Shown here piece after piece: positions 1 through 6,047 of a stretch of 6,356 nt of DNA (its first letter is position 1; every line of letters begins with the position of its first letter). The position numbers and the translations under genes are program-made. The notes beneath the pieces were generated by a model. That model made no database searches. It saw only the letters and a program-made list of their open reading frames with translations, and was not told the origin of the DNA. Origin of the DNA: Hyphomicrobiales bacterium (lineage in GTDB: Bacteria; Pseudomonadota; Alphaproteobacteria; Rhizobiales; JAJFHR01); NCBI GenBank assembly GCA_021775515.1, contig JAJFHR010000439.1, forward strand, positions 1 to 6,356. The letters run 5' to 3'.

Positions 1-27
1 CGGGTTCGAGTCCCGTCACTCCCGCCA
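1..27 (+). tRNA. tRNA 3' end (partial), probably tRNA-Asp
   Basis: This is the T arm and 3' acceptor strand of a tRNA whose 5' part lies before the window. CGGG at 1-4 pairs with CCCG at 12-15 around the loop TTCGAGT (5-11). The acceptor strand CACTCCC (17-23), a G discriminator (24) and an encoded CCA (25-27) follow. The missing 5' acceptor strand should therefore read GGGAGTG. The anticodon is not visible. The G discriminator and a T arm resembling alphaproteobacterial tRNA-Asp genes make Asp the best guess; Ser, Asn or Trp, which can also carry G73, are not excluded by what is seen. Confidence 0.85.
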
Positions 28-387
28 CTCATTTTAGATCCTCCAATTTTATTTTCCCTGAAATGAAATCAACCGTGCAGGACTTGTTTGGCGTGGTTGT
101 GAGATCGAATCGCCTCAGGCTTAAGTCGCTCAATTTTTCTGAACAAGTTAGACTGCCTGTGCATTTAAAACACAAAACTGTCGGGAAACTTCACATTAGA
201 GCATAGGTGAGCGGATTATCCCTTGCACCCTAAATGCCAGTGGGTTAACACGGTTAACAGCGGCAGGTTTTTGGGGGCTGTAATTTGTGTTCCGCCGGTC
301 GTTGGATGCTCGTAAATTTTTATGGGCTGAGGCAAATCCATAGAGGTCGCGATGCTTGGTCGCTAGGTATTCGCGGTTAGTGTCTTT
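28..387. other. Gene-free region between the tRNA and nuoA; presumed to hold the nuo promoter and leader
   Basis: About 360 bases without a convincing gene. The stretch just after the tRNA (31-57) is T-rich but has no clear stem, so a tRNA terminator is not demonstrated. No good match to paired TTGACA/TATAAT boxes was found. Partial candidates such as TTGCAC (223-228) or GATTAT (214-219) lack a proper partner. The one ordered element is the GGTTAACA tandem/dyad at 243-259. Nearer nuoA there is a GGTCGC direct repeat (345-350 and 358-363) and a four-codon ORF (352-366). The nuo operon should start here because nuoA is its first gene, but the start site cannot be placed by eye. Confidence 0.6.
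243..259. repeat. Tandem GGTTAACA repeat forming a GTTAAC-ACG-GTTAAC dyad, possible operator
   Basis: GGTTAACA occurs twice with a 9-bp period (243-250 and 252-259). Each copy contains the self-complementary hexamer GTTAAC, so 244-258 is both a direct and an inverted repeat around ACG. It lies about 130 bases before nuoA, where a promoter or operator would be expected. The two TTAA cores are separated by 5 bases, not the 7 of the CtrA consensus TTAA-N7-TTAA, so a CtrA site is not claimed. A regulator site is an inference; the repeat itself is seen directly. Confidence 0.4.
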
Positions 388-753
388 ATGAAAGAACTTC
401 TTCTTTCCTATCTGCCAATCGCCATTTTTATCGGCGTTGCAATGGCTATCGGACTGGCTTTGATGTTGTCTGCATTCCTGATAGCAATTCGGCGCCCAGA
501 TACCGAGAAGCTGTCGGCTTATGAGTGCGGGTTTGATGCCTTTGACGATGCCCGGATGAACTTCGATATCCGGTTTTATCTCGTTGCTATTTTATTCATC
601 ATTTTTGATCTGGAAGTGGCGTTTTTGTTTCCCTGGGCTATTTCGCTCAAGGAAGTCGGGGTGTTTGGCTTCTGGTCGATGATGGTGTTTCTCGGAATTC
701 TTACTGTGGGATTCGTCTATGAATGGCGCAAAGGAGCGCTTGAATGGGATTAA
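388..753 (+). CDS. nuoA: NADH-quinone oxidoreductase subunit A (ND3 homologue)
   Basis: Small membrane subunit of complex I, at the junction between the peripheral and membrane arms. The 121-residue product has the family's usual length and three hydrophobic segments, at about residues 8-34, 62-84 and 91-112. The first loop carries the signature YECGFDAF (45-52), including Cys47, which corresponds to the conserved ND3 loop cysteine near the quinone site. Helix 2 contains FDLEVAFLFPW (73-83); its acidic residues Asp74 and Glu76 match the conserved pair in E. coli NuoA (Asp79/Glu81). The ATG at 388 is the only plausible start: the frame is closed by TAG at 364-366. The ribosome-binding site is weak. 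This is the first gene of the operon, 27 bases before nuoB and in the same frame. Identification is secure. Confidence 0.97.
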   Translation: MKELLLSYLPIAIFIGVAMAIGLALMLSAFLIAIRRPDTEKLSAYECGFDAFDDARMNFDIRFYLVAILFIIFDLEVAFLFPWAISLKEVGVFGFWSMMVFLGILTVGFVYEWRKGALEWD

Positions 754-780
754 ATCACCGCAAGGCCAAGAGTTATCTGC

Positions 781-1332
781 ATGTCTAATTCAGCCTCAGG
801 ATTAATAGATCCACGATCAGGCAAGCCCTTTGGGGCTAATGAGCCCTTCTTTGCCGGGCTGTCGGATGAACTGGCAGATAAGGGTTTCATCGTCACCACA
901 AGTGATGATCTGATAAATTGGGCCCGTACGGGTTCGCTGATGTGGATGACCTTCGGGCTTGCCTGTTGTGCCATCGAGATGATGCAGGCCTCAATGCCGC
1001 GCTATGACGTTGAGCGGTTCGGATTTGCTCCGCGCGCTAGTCCGCGGCAATCAGATGTCATGATAGTGGCAGGTACGTTGACCAATAAAATGGCCCCGGC
1101 GCTGCGCAAAGTATATGACCAGATGCCTGAGCCGCGATATGTGATCTCGATGGGGTCGTGTGCCAATGGCGGTGGATATTATCACTATTCTTATTCGGTG
1201 GTGCGGGGCTGCGACCGGATCGTTCCTGTTGATATATATGTACCTGGCTGTCCGCCTACAGCGGAAGCACTGGTCTATGGTATTTTGCAGTTGCAGAAAA
1301 AAATACGCCGAACCGGAACGATTGAACGATAG
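781..1332 (+). CDS. nuoB: NADH-quinone oxidoreductase subunit B (PSST/20-kDa, cluster N2)
   Basis: Peripheral-arm subunit that binds [4Fe-4S] cluster N2, the last carrier before quinone. The four expected ligands are present: the tandem pair Cys62-Cys63 in GLACCAIEMM, Cys127 in MGSCANGGG and Cys157 in VPGCPPT. The conserved VAGTLTNKMAPALRKVYDQM stretch (96-115) is also intact. At 183 residues it has the usual bacterial length; the first 35 residues are the variable N-terminus. ATG 781 is the first start after the nuoA stop, which closes the same frame at 751-753, and AAGAG (768-772) precedes it at a suitable distance. It partners NuoD to form the quinone pocket. Nothing is unusual in the coding sequence. 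Confidence 0.98.
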   Translation: MSNSASGLIDPRSGKPFGANEPFFAGLSDELADKGFIVTTSDDLINWARTGSLMWMTFGLACCAIEMMQASMPRYDVERFGFAPRASPRQSDVMIVAGTLTNKMAPALRKVYDQMPEPRYVISMGSCANGGGYYHYSYSVVRGCDRIVPVDIYVPGCPPTAEALVYGILQLQKKIRRTGTIER

Positions 1333-1352
1333 GCTTGGCAGCGGGTGAATTT

Positions 1353-1356
1353 GAGG
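1353..1356 (+). promoter_or_regulatory. Ribosome-binding site supporting the nuoC ATG start
   Basis: GAGG lies 12 bases before the ATG at 1369, a slightly long but usable spacing. It lies inside the reading frame that would open at the in-frame GTG 1345, which has no comparable purine-rich motif ahead of it. This favours ATG 1369 as the nuoC start. Confidence 0.45.
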
Positions 1357-1368
1357 CAAGAACTAAAG

Positions 1369-1977
1369 ATGATCGAAGCACTACAGGAACTCAGCGACCA
1401 TATCCAGGCCACCCTGGCAGAAACAATTGCCAAGGCGACAATTGTTCATGGCGAGTTGACCCTTGTGGTAGAAGCTGAAGATATTTTGCGCGTACTCAAG
1501 TTCCTGCGCGATGATTCCCAGTGCAGGTTTGTCTGCTTTATCGATATTTGCGGTGTTGATTATCCTCAGCGTGAAAACCGCTTTGATGTGGTCTATCATC
1601 TGTTGTCACCCACACAAAATCTTCGTATTCGGGTAAAACTCGAAACCCATGAAGCCCGCCAGGTCCCCAGCGTATCGTCCCTGTTTGCCGGCGCCGAATG
1701 GTTTGAACGCGAAGCCTTTGATCTTTACGGCATATTATTTTCAAATCATCCCGATTTGCGCCGATTGCTCACTGACTATGGTTTTAGAGGTCATCCCTTG
1801 CGCAAGGATTTTCCTCTGACCGGGTATGTAGAGGTGCGCTACGATGATGAAGAAAAACGTGTTGTTTATGAACCTGTGAAACTTGCGCAGGAATTTAGAT
1901 CGTTTGATTTCGAAAGCCCCTGGGAAGGAGCTGAATATCTTCTTCCTGGTGATGAAAAAGCAGACCAGAACCCTTGA
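1369..1977 (+). CDS. nuoC: NADH-quinone oxidoreductase subunit C (30-kDa)
   Basis: Peripheral-arm subunit with no cofactor; it packs against NuoD and supports the quinone module. From ATG 1369 the product is 202 residues, normal for an unfused alphaproteobacterial NuoC. The 30-kDa family signature is intact at residues 113-132 (EREAFDLYGILFSNHPDLRR) and is followed by the conserved GFRGHPLRKDFPLTGY (138-153). The conserved C-terminal part FRSFDFESPWEG (176-187) is also present. The frame is open further upstream to a GTG at 1345, eight codons earlier. I prefer the ATG because family members begin close to the motif (M-x-EAL-x-EL) seen right after it and because GAGG precedes it. nuoB ends 36 bases upstream and nuoD begins 38 bases downstream. 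The gene is separate from nuoD, unlike the fused nuoCD of E. coli. Confidence 0.96.
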   Translation: MIEALQELSDHIQATLAETIAKATIVHGELTLVVEAEDILRVLKFLRDDSQCRFVCFIDICGVDYPQRENRFDVVYHLLSPTQNLRIRVKLETHEARQVPSVSSLFAGAEWFEREAFDLYGILFSNHPDLRRLLTDYGFRGHPLRKDFPLTGYVEVRYDDEEKRVVYEPVKLAQEFRSFDFESPWEGAEYLLPGDEKADQNP

Positions 1978-2015
1978 TTTCAGTAACCCGCGATTTAAGA
2001 GAGACTGATAGTTAG

Positions 2016-3194
2016 ATGGCCGAAGCGGAAGTACGCAATTTCACCATCAATTTTGGACCCCAGCATCCCGCCGCTCATGGTGTATTGAGGCTGGTGATGG
2101 AGCTTGATGGTGAAGTGGTTGAGCGGGTAGACCCGCATATCGGACTTTTGCATCGCGGCACGGAAAAATTAATCGAGTATAAGACGTATCTTCAGGCCGT
2201 ACCATATTTCGACCGGCTGGATTATGTCGCACCAATGAACCAGGAGCATGCGTTTGCGCTGGGCGTAGAACGGCTCTTGGGGATTGATATTCCCCGGCGA
2301 GGTCAATTGATCCGCGTCTTATATGCTGAAATTGGCCGGATATTATCGCATCTTCTCAATGTGACTACTCAGGCCATGGATGTCGGCGCGCTGACGCCGC
2401 CGCTCTGGGGTTTTGAGCCGCGTGAGGAGTTGATGGTATTTTATGAAGGTGCCTCAGGTTCCAGAATGCATGCGGGTTATGTCCGCCCCGGCGGTGTCCA
2501 TCAGGATCTGCCGCAAAAATTGCTGGACGATATTTATGCTTTCTGTGAACGCTTCCCCAAGCAGCTTGACGATATTGAAGGATTGCTAACGGACAATCGA
2601 ATTTTCAAACAGCGAAACGTCGATATCGGCGTCGTTTCGCTCGAAGATGCTTTTGCCTGGGGATTTTCAGGCGTGATGGTTCGTGGATCGGGCGGCGCCT
2701 GGGATTTGCGTAAATCTCAACCGTACGAATGTTACGATGAACTCGATTTTGATATTCCCGTCGGTAAAAATGGCGATTGTTATGACCGCTATCTCATTCG
2801 TATGAGAGAAATGCACGAATCCGTCAGACTGATGAAACAATGCATTGAACTGATGCAGCCGGGCCCGGTGTCTTCTATTGATGGTAAAATTGTTCCGCCC
2901 AGCCGTGACAACATGAAGGGTTCAATGGAGGCATTGATCCATCACTTCAAGCTCTACACTGAAGGCTATCATGTGCCTGCCGGTGAAGTTTATTCCGCCG
3001 TTGAAGCGCCAAAAGGAGAATTTGGCGTCTATCTCGTGTCGGATGGGTCAAACAAACCTTATCGCTGCAAAATCCGTGCGCCGGGGTTTGCTCACCTGCA
3101 GTCGATGAATTTCATGTGCAAGGGCCACCTGCTGGCAGACTGTTCGGCCATTTTGGGGTCTATGGATGTTGTGTTCGGGGAGGTCGACAGATGA
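2016..3194 (+). CDS. nuoD: NADH-quinone oxidoreductase subunit D (49-kDa, quinone-binding)
   Basis: Peripheral-arm subunit that forms the ubiquinone head-group site with NuoB; it descends from the large subunit of [NiFe] hydrogenases but lacks the metal-binding cysteines. The 392-residue product is full length. The N-terminal signature FGPQHPAAHGVLRL (13-26) contains His21, and FDRLDY (65-70) contains Tyr70; they keep the 49-residue spacing of the quinone-contacting His38/Tyr87 of Thermus Nqo4. GLLHRGTEKLIE (43-54) and GASGSRMHAGYVRPGG (145-160) are further conserved blocks, and the C-terminus ends in the typical DVVFGEVDR. AAGAGAG (1997-2003) lies 12 bases before ATG 2016. The stop overlaps a micro-ORF start (ATGA at 3191-3194). 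Confidence 0.98.
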   Translation: MAEAEVRNFTINFGPQHPAAHGVLRLVMELDGEVVERVDPHIGLLHRGTEKLIEYKTYLQAVPYFDRLDYVAPMNQEHAFALGVERLLGIDIPRRGQLIRVLYAEIGRILSHLLNVTTQAMDVGALTPPLWGFEPREELMVFYEGASGSRMHAGYVRPGGVHQDLPQKLLDDIYAFCERFPKQLDDIEGLLTDNRIFKQRNVDIGVVSLEDAFAWGFSGVMVRGSGGAWDLRKSQPYECYDELDFDIPVGKNGDCYDRYLIRMREMHESVRLMKQCIELMQPGPVSSIDGKIVPPSRDNMKGSMEALIHHFKLYTEGYHVPAGEVYSAVEAPKGEFGVYLVSDGSNKPYRCKIRAPGFAHLQSMNFMCKGHLLADCSAILGSMDVVFGEVDR

Positions 3195-3241
3195 TTGCGG
3201 GCCGATTGGTGGCATTTTTTTTTGTGATTGCAGGAGTGTAG
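3191..3241 (+). CDS. Possible 16-residue hydrophobic micro-ORF between nuoD and nuoE (speculative)
   Basis: An ATG overlaps the nuoD stop codon (ATGA, 3191-3194) and opens a frame for MIAGRLVAFFFVIAGV, ending at TAG 3239-3241. The peptide has one charged residue and is otherwise hydrophobic, long enough for most of one membrane span. The four-base overlap is the arrangement typical of translational re-initiation. A run of nine T (3215-3223) encodes the three phenylalanines and could allow slippage or hide a sequencing error. Against it: the ORF is very short, chance can produce it, and I know of no such family. An alternative is that this is simply spacer carrying the nuoE ribosome-binding site. 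Confidence 0.15.
   Translation: MIAGRLVAFFFVIAGV
3232..3236 (+). promoter_or_regulatory. Ribosome-binding site of nuoE
   Basis: AGGAG lies 11 bases before the ATG at 3248. It is the strongest Shine-Dalgarno match in the nuoD-nuoE gap and supports that start. It lies within the last codons of the micro-ORF at 3191-3241. Confidence 0.6.
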
Positions 3242-3247
3242 ATTGAG

Positions 3248-4228
3248 ATGTCTGTAAGAAGGCTTCATGATGTCCAGCCCGCAGGCTTTAAGTTCACGCG
3301 TGAAAATATGGCTTGGGCCAAGACTGAAGTGAAAAAATACCCATCCGGCCGCCAAGCTTCGGCAGTTATCTCGCTTTTATGGTGTGCGCAGAAACAAAAT
3401 GGCGGTTGGCTCAGCGAACCGGCGATCCGCCATGTGGCCGAATTGCTCGCTATGGCCTATATCCGCGTCTATGAGGTTGCAACCTTCTATACGATGTTCA
3501 ACCTGTCGCCGGTTGGCAAAAACCTCGTGCAACTGTGCGGAACCACGCCCTGTTGGCTTAGAGGTGCCGATGACCTTAAAGCAGTTTGCCGTAAGATGAT
3601 CGGAGCGGAAAAAACCATCACAGATGACGGCGAACTTTCCTGGATGGAAGTGGAATGTCTGGGAGCTTGTGTCAACGCGCCGATGGTACAGGTAAACGAA
3701 GATTTTTATGAAGACCTTGATGCTGCGACATTTGAAAAACTGCTGGATGATTTAAGAAACGGCCGTCCGGTAAGTGTCGGGCCGCAAGTTGATCGGCAAA
3801 AATCAGCTCCGGTGGGAGGCGCGCAGACGCTTCTTGATCCTGCTCTTTACGCTGGAAAAGCCCGCCGGGTTCCTAAAAAAGCAGCAGCAACGGGCAAGCC
3901 TAAGGAGACGCCGGCGCGAAAATTTGTTTTGAAGGCACCGGAAAAAAAGGCCACTGCGAAAAAACCGGCCTCTCTTACGAAGGACCCGAAAAAACTTACC
4001 AAGGCGCGCGCCGGTGGTGCGGACGATCTCAAGCGCATCAACGGTGTGGGGCCGAAAATCGAAGGTATTTTGAATGGGCTTGGCGTTTTTCATTTCGACC
4101 AGATTGCAGCCTGGACACGTGACAATGTCGATTGGGTAGATGAACAGCTCAGCTTCAAGGGGCGGATCGATAGAGAGGGATGGATTGCCCAGGCGAAACA
4201 ACTCAGTCGTGAAGATAAGGGGAAATAG
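3248..4228 (+). CDS. nuoE: NADH-quinone oxidoreductase subunit E (24-kDa) with C-terminal helix-hairpin-helix extension
   Basis: Subunit of the NADH-oxidising module that binds [2Fe-2S] cluster N1a beside NuoF. Residues about 15-165 form the thioredoxin-like ferredoxin domain, with ligands Cys97 and Cys102 (CGTTPC) and Cys137 and Cys141 (CLGAC). The spacings C-x4-C and C-x3-C are those of the family. EVATFYTMFNLSPVGK (76-91) is conserved. At 326 residues the protein is about twice the length of E. coli NuoE (166). The extra part is a low-complexity Lys/Ala/Pro-rich linker (about 204-256) and a compact domain (about 258-322) with DDLKRINGVGPKIEGILNGL, a helix-hairpin-helix motif, followed by FKGRIDREGW. 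Similar tails occur on alphaproteobacterial NuoE proteins and on some other proteins such as certain L21 fusions; the role is unknown to me. nuoF follows 13 bases later. Confidence 0.96.
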   Translation: MSVRRLHDVQPAGFKFTRENMAWAKTEVKKYPSGRQASAVISLLWCAQKQNGGWLSEPAIRHVAELLAMAYIRVYEVATFYTMFNLSPVGKNLVQLCGTTPCWLRGADDLKAVCRKMIGAEKTITDDGELSWMEVECLGACVNAPMVQVNEDFYEDLDAATFEKLLDDLRNGRPVSVGPQVDRQKSAPVGGAQTLLDPALYAGKARRVPKKAAATGKPKETPARKFVLKAPEKKATAKKPASLTKDPKKLTKARAGGADDLKRINGVGPKIEGILNGLGVFHFDQIAAWTRDNVDWVDEQLSFKGRIDREGWIAQAKQLSREDKGK

Positions 4229-4232
4229 AGGA
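4227..4232 (+). promoter_or_regulatory. Ribosome-binding site of nuoF overlapping the nuoE stop
   Basis: AGAGGA begins inside the nuoE stop codon (TAG, 4226-4228) and lies 9 bases before the nuoF ATG at 4242. It selects that start over the out-of-frame ATG at 4232, which abuts the motif and ends after seven codons. The overlap suggests coupled translation of nuoE and nuoF. Confidence 0.6.
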
Positions 4233-4241
4233 TGAACTTTC

Positions 4242-5552
4242 ATGCTTGCAGATAAAGACCGTATCTTCACTAATCTCTATGGCATTCACGATTGGGGCCT
4301 TAAAGGTGCCATGCAACGCGGTGCCTGGGACAATACAAAAGGTCTGATAGCCAAGGGGAAAGACTGGATTGTCAATGAAATGAAGTCATCTGGTCTTCGG
4401 GGCCGGGGCGGTGCTGGTTTTCCTACCGGGTTAAAGTGGTCGTTCATGCCAAAAGAATCCGATGGCAGGCCGCATTATCTGGTGGTGAATGCCGATGAAT
4501 CCGAACCTGGAACCTGTAAGGATCGGGAGATTCTCAGGCATGATCCTCATCTGCTCATAGAAGGCTGTTTGGTTGCCGGTTTCGCCATGGGGGCACATGC
4601 CTGTTACATCTATGTGCGCGGCGAATTCATCCATGAACGCCATCGCTTACAAGCGGCCGTTGATCAGGCTTATGAGGCCGGGCTGATTGGTAAAAATGCC
4701 TGCGGGTCGGGATGGGATTATGATGTTTATGTTCATCACGGGGCGGGGGCCTATATCTGCGGTGAAGAAACGGCCTTGCTGGAAAGCCTTGAAGGCAAAA
4801 AGGGCCAACCGCGATTGAAGCCGCCGTTTCCCGCAAATGCCGGGCTTTATGGCGCACCGACGACGGTCAACAATGTTGAAAGCATAGCGGTAGCTCCGAC
4901 AATATTGCGCCGGGGGGCGACGTGGTTTGCCAGCATGGGGCGGCCGAATAATACCGGAACCAAACTGTTTTGCATTTCCGGCCACGTCAACAAACCTTGC
5001 AACGTTGAAGAGGAAATGGGCGTTCCTTTCCGCGAACTCATTGATAAACACGCTGGTGGAATTCGTGGTGGATGGGATAATCTGCTTGCGGTTATCCCTG
5101 GTGGATCATCGGTGCCTTGTTTACCGGCTTCTACGTGCGAAGACCTGCCGATGGATTTTGACAGTTTGCGGGACGTTAAATCGGGTCTGGGGACGGCAGC
5201 GGTGATCGTCATGGATAAATCAACCGATATTGTCAGAGCGATTGCGCGTTTGGCCTATTTTTACAAACATGAAAGCTGCGGTCAGTGTACGCCGTGTCGC
5301 GAAGGCACCGGCTGGATGTACCGGGTATTGGATCGGATGGCCCGGGGCGAGGCGCAAAAACGTGAAATCGATCTGCTGCTTGATGTCAGTTATCAGATCG
5401 AGGGACACACGATATGTGCGCTGGGTGATGCAGCCGCCTGGCCGGTTCAGGGCCTCATCCGCCATTTTCGCCATGTGATTGAAGAACGAATCGATCAATA
5501 TGCAGCTAATCCAAAACCAGTCGATGCCGTTCCGATGCAGGCGGCGGAGTGA
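4242..5552 (+). CDS. nuoF: NADH-quinone oxidoreductase subunit F (51-kDa, NADH/FMN, cluster N3)
   Basis: Catalytic entry subunit of complex I: it binds NADH and FMN and passes electrons to [4Fe-4S] cluster N3. The 436-residue product is full length. The glycine-rich nucleotide-binding segment GLRGRGGAGFPTGLKW (51-66) is followed by NADESEPGTCKDREI (83-97). The FMN-binding segment GAGAYICGEETALLESLEG (167-185) is intact. An SLBB-type domain spans about 240-292. The C-terminal Fe-S domain carries the N3 ligands Cys346, Cys349 and Cys352 (CGQCTPC) and Cys392 (TICALGD). ATG 4242 gives the usual family N-terminus (DKDRIFTNLYG). The stop codon overlaps the GTG start of the next gene in a GTGA. It pairs with NuoE and NuoG in the NADH dehydrogenase module. 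Confidence 0.98.
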   Translation: MLADKDRIFTNLYGIHDWGLKGAMQRGAWDNTKGLIAKGKDWIVNEMKSSGLRGRGGAGFPTGLKWSFMPKESDGRPHYLVVNADESEPGTCKDREILRHDPHLLIEGCLVAGFAMGAHACYIYVRGEFIHERHRLQAAVDQAYEAGLIGKNACGSGWDYDVYVHHGAGAYICGEETALLESLEGKKGQPRLKPPFPANAGLYGAPTTVNNVESIAVAPTILRRGATWFASMGRPNNTGTKLFCISGHVNKPCNVEEEMGVPFRELIDKHAGGIRGGWDNLLAVIPGGSSVPCLPASTCEDLPMDFDSLRDVKSGLGTAAVIVMDKSTDIVRAIARLAYFYKHESCGQCTPCREGTGWMYRVLDRMARGEAQKREIDLLLDVSYQIEGHTICALGDAAAWPVQGLIRHFRHVIEERIDQYAANPKPVDAVPMQAAE

Positions 5553-6022
5553 AACATTTGACCCATTTAGCCCAGATCAACATTGCCAAACTCAAATATG
5601 ACGTTGACGACTCCAGGGTTGGAGATTTTGTCGCCGGGCTCGATTTTATTAATGGAATAGCTGAAAAAGCTGAAGGTTTCGTCTGGCGCTATCAAGATGA
5701 CAGTGGCAATGCGACTGCCATGCAGGCGTTTCCAGACCCACGGATTATTGTCAATCTTTCGGTATGGAAAGATGTGGAGACGCTTGAGCGGTTTGTCTGG
5801 AAAACCGTCCATGTGAGGTTCTACAATCGCCGCGATGACTGGTTTGACAAGTTGGATGGCAATCACTTCGTGATGTGGCGGGTGGCAAAAGGGCACATCC
5901 CCACAGTTGAAGAGGCCAAGCAGCGGCTCGATCATTTTAATGAACATGGGCCAAGTGATTTTGCCTTTGGTTGGGAAACCATACCGCAGGCAAAACTGTG
6001 GAAATCCAAACGGTGTGCGTGA
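5549..6022 (+). CDS. DUF3291-like protein inserted between nuoF and nuoG
   Basis: The 157-residue protein resembles the DUF3291 family, uncharacterised proteins thought to adopt a dimeric alpha-beta barrel fold related to the antibiotic-biosynthesis monooxygenase (ABM) group. Blocks I recognise are HLAQINIA (6-13), GFVWRY (43-48), NLSVWKDVETLERFVW (69-84) with His88 just after, RRDDWF (94-99), and GHIPTVEEAKQRLDH (115-129) followed by HGPS (133-136). There is no signal peptide, membrane span or Cys cluster, so a soluble cytoplasmic protein is expected. The GTG start at 5549 overlaps the nuoF stop (GTGA), implying translational coupling; a TTG at 5558 is a less likely alternative. nuoG follows 25 bases later. 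It is not a known complex I subunit. Its role is unknown; co-expression with the NADH module is inferred only from position. Family assignment is from memory of the motifs. Confidence 0.85.
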   Translation: MKHLTHLAQINIAKLKYDVDDSRVGDFVAGLDFINGIAEKAEGFVWRYQDDSGNATAMQAFPDPRIIVNLSVWKDVETLERFVWKTVHVRFYNRRDDWFDKLDGNHFVMWRVAKGHIPTVEEAKQRLDHFNEHGPSDFAFGWETIPQAKLWKSKRCA

Positions 6023-6047
6023 GAAGGTTTAACGGGAATTAAGCAGA

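Noticed and set aside
63..206. A 47-codon + strand ORF (begins MKSTVQDLF) in the tRNA-nuoA gap
   Set aside because: No ribosome-binding site precedes it, the product is a basic sequence without recognisable motifs, and this length occurs by chance. Not enough support to call a gene.
214..251. Sigma-70-type promoter from TTGCAC (223-228) or GATTAT (214-219)
   Set aside because: TTGCAC has only TTAACA at the right distance, a poor -10 box, and GATTAT has no -35 box at 16-18 bases. Too weak to annotate.
244..258. CtrA binding site
   Set aside because: The consensus is TTAA-N7-TTAA; here the two TTAA cores are 5 bases apart. Kept only as an unidentified repeat.
1345..1368. Longer nuoC starting at GTG 1345
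   Set aside because: The frame is open, but no good ribosome-binding site precedes the GTG, while the ATG at 1369 matches the usual family N-terminus and has GAGG upstream.
4232..4255. Seven-codon ORF from ATG 4232 overlapping the nuoF start
   Set aside because: Its ATG abuts the Shine-Dalgarno with no spacer and the frame ends almost at once; it is best explained as chance within the nuoF ribosome-binding region.
3803..4270. A 155-codon antisense ORF across the 3' half of nuoE
   Set aside because: It lies wholly opposite the well-supported nuoE coding sequence and shows no domain. Its Arg/Phe-rich content is what the reverse complement of the Lys/Ala-rich linker region would give.
4647..5212. 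Overlapping antisense ORFs of 134 and 121 codons opposite nuoF
   Set aside because: They are reverse-frame shadows of a strongly conserved gene, with no recognisable motifs or plausible ribosome-binding context.
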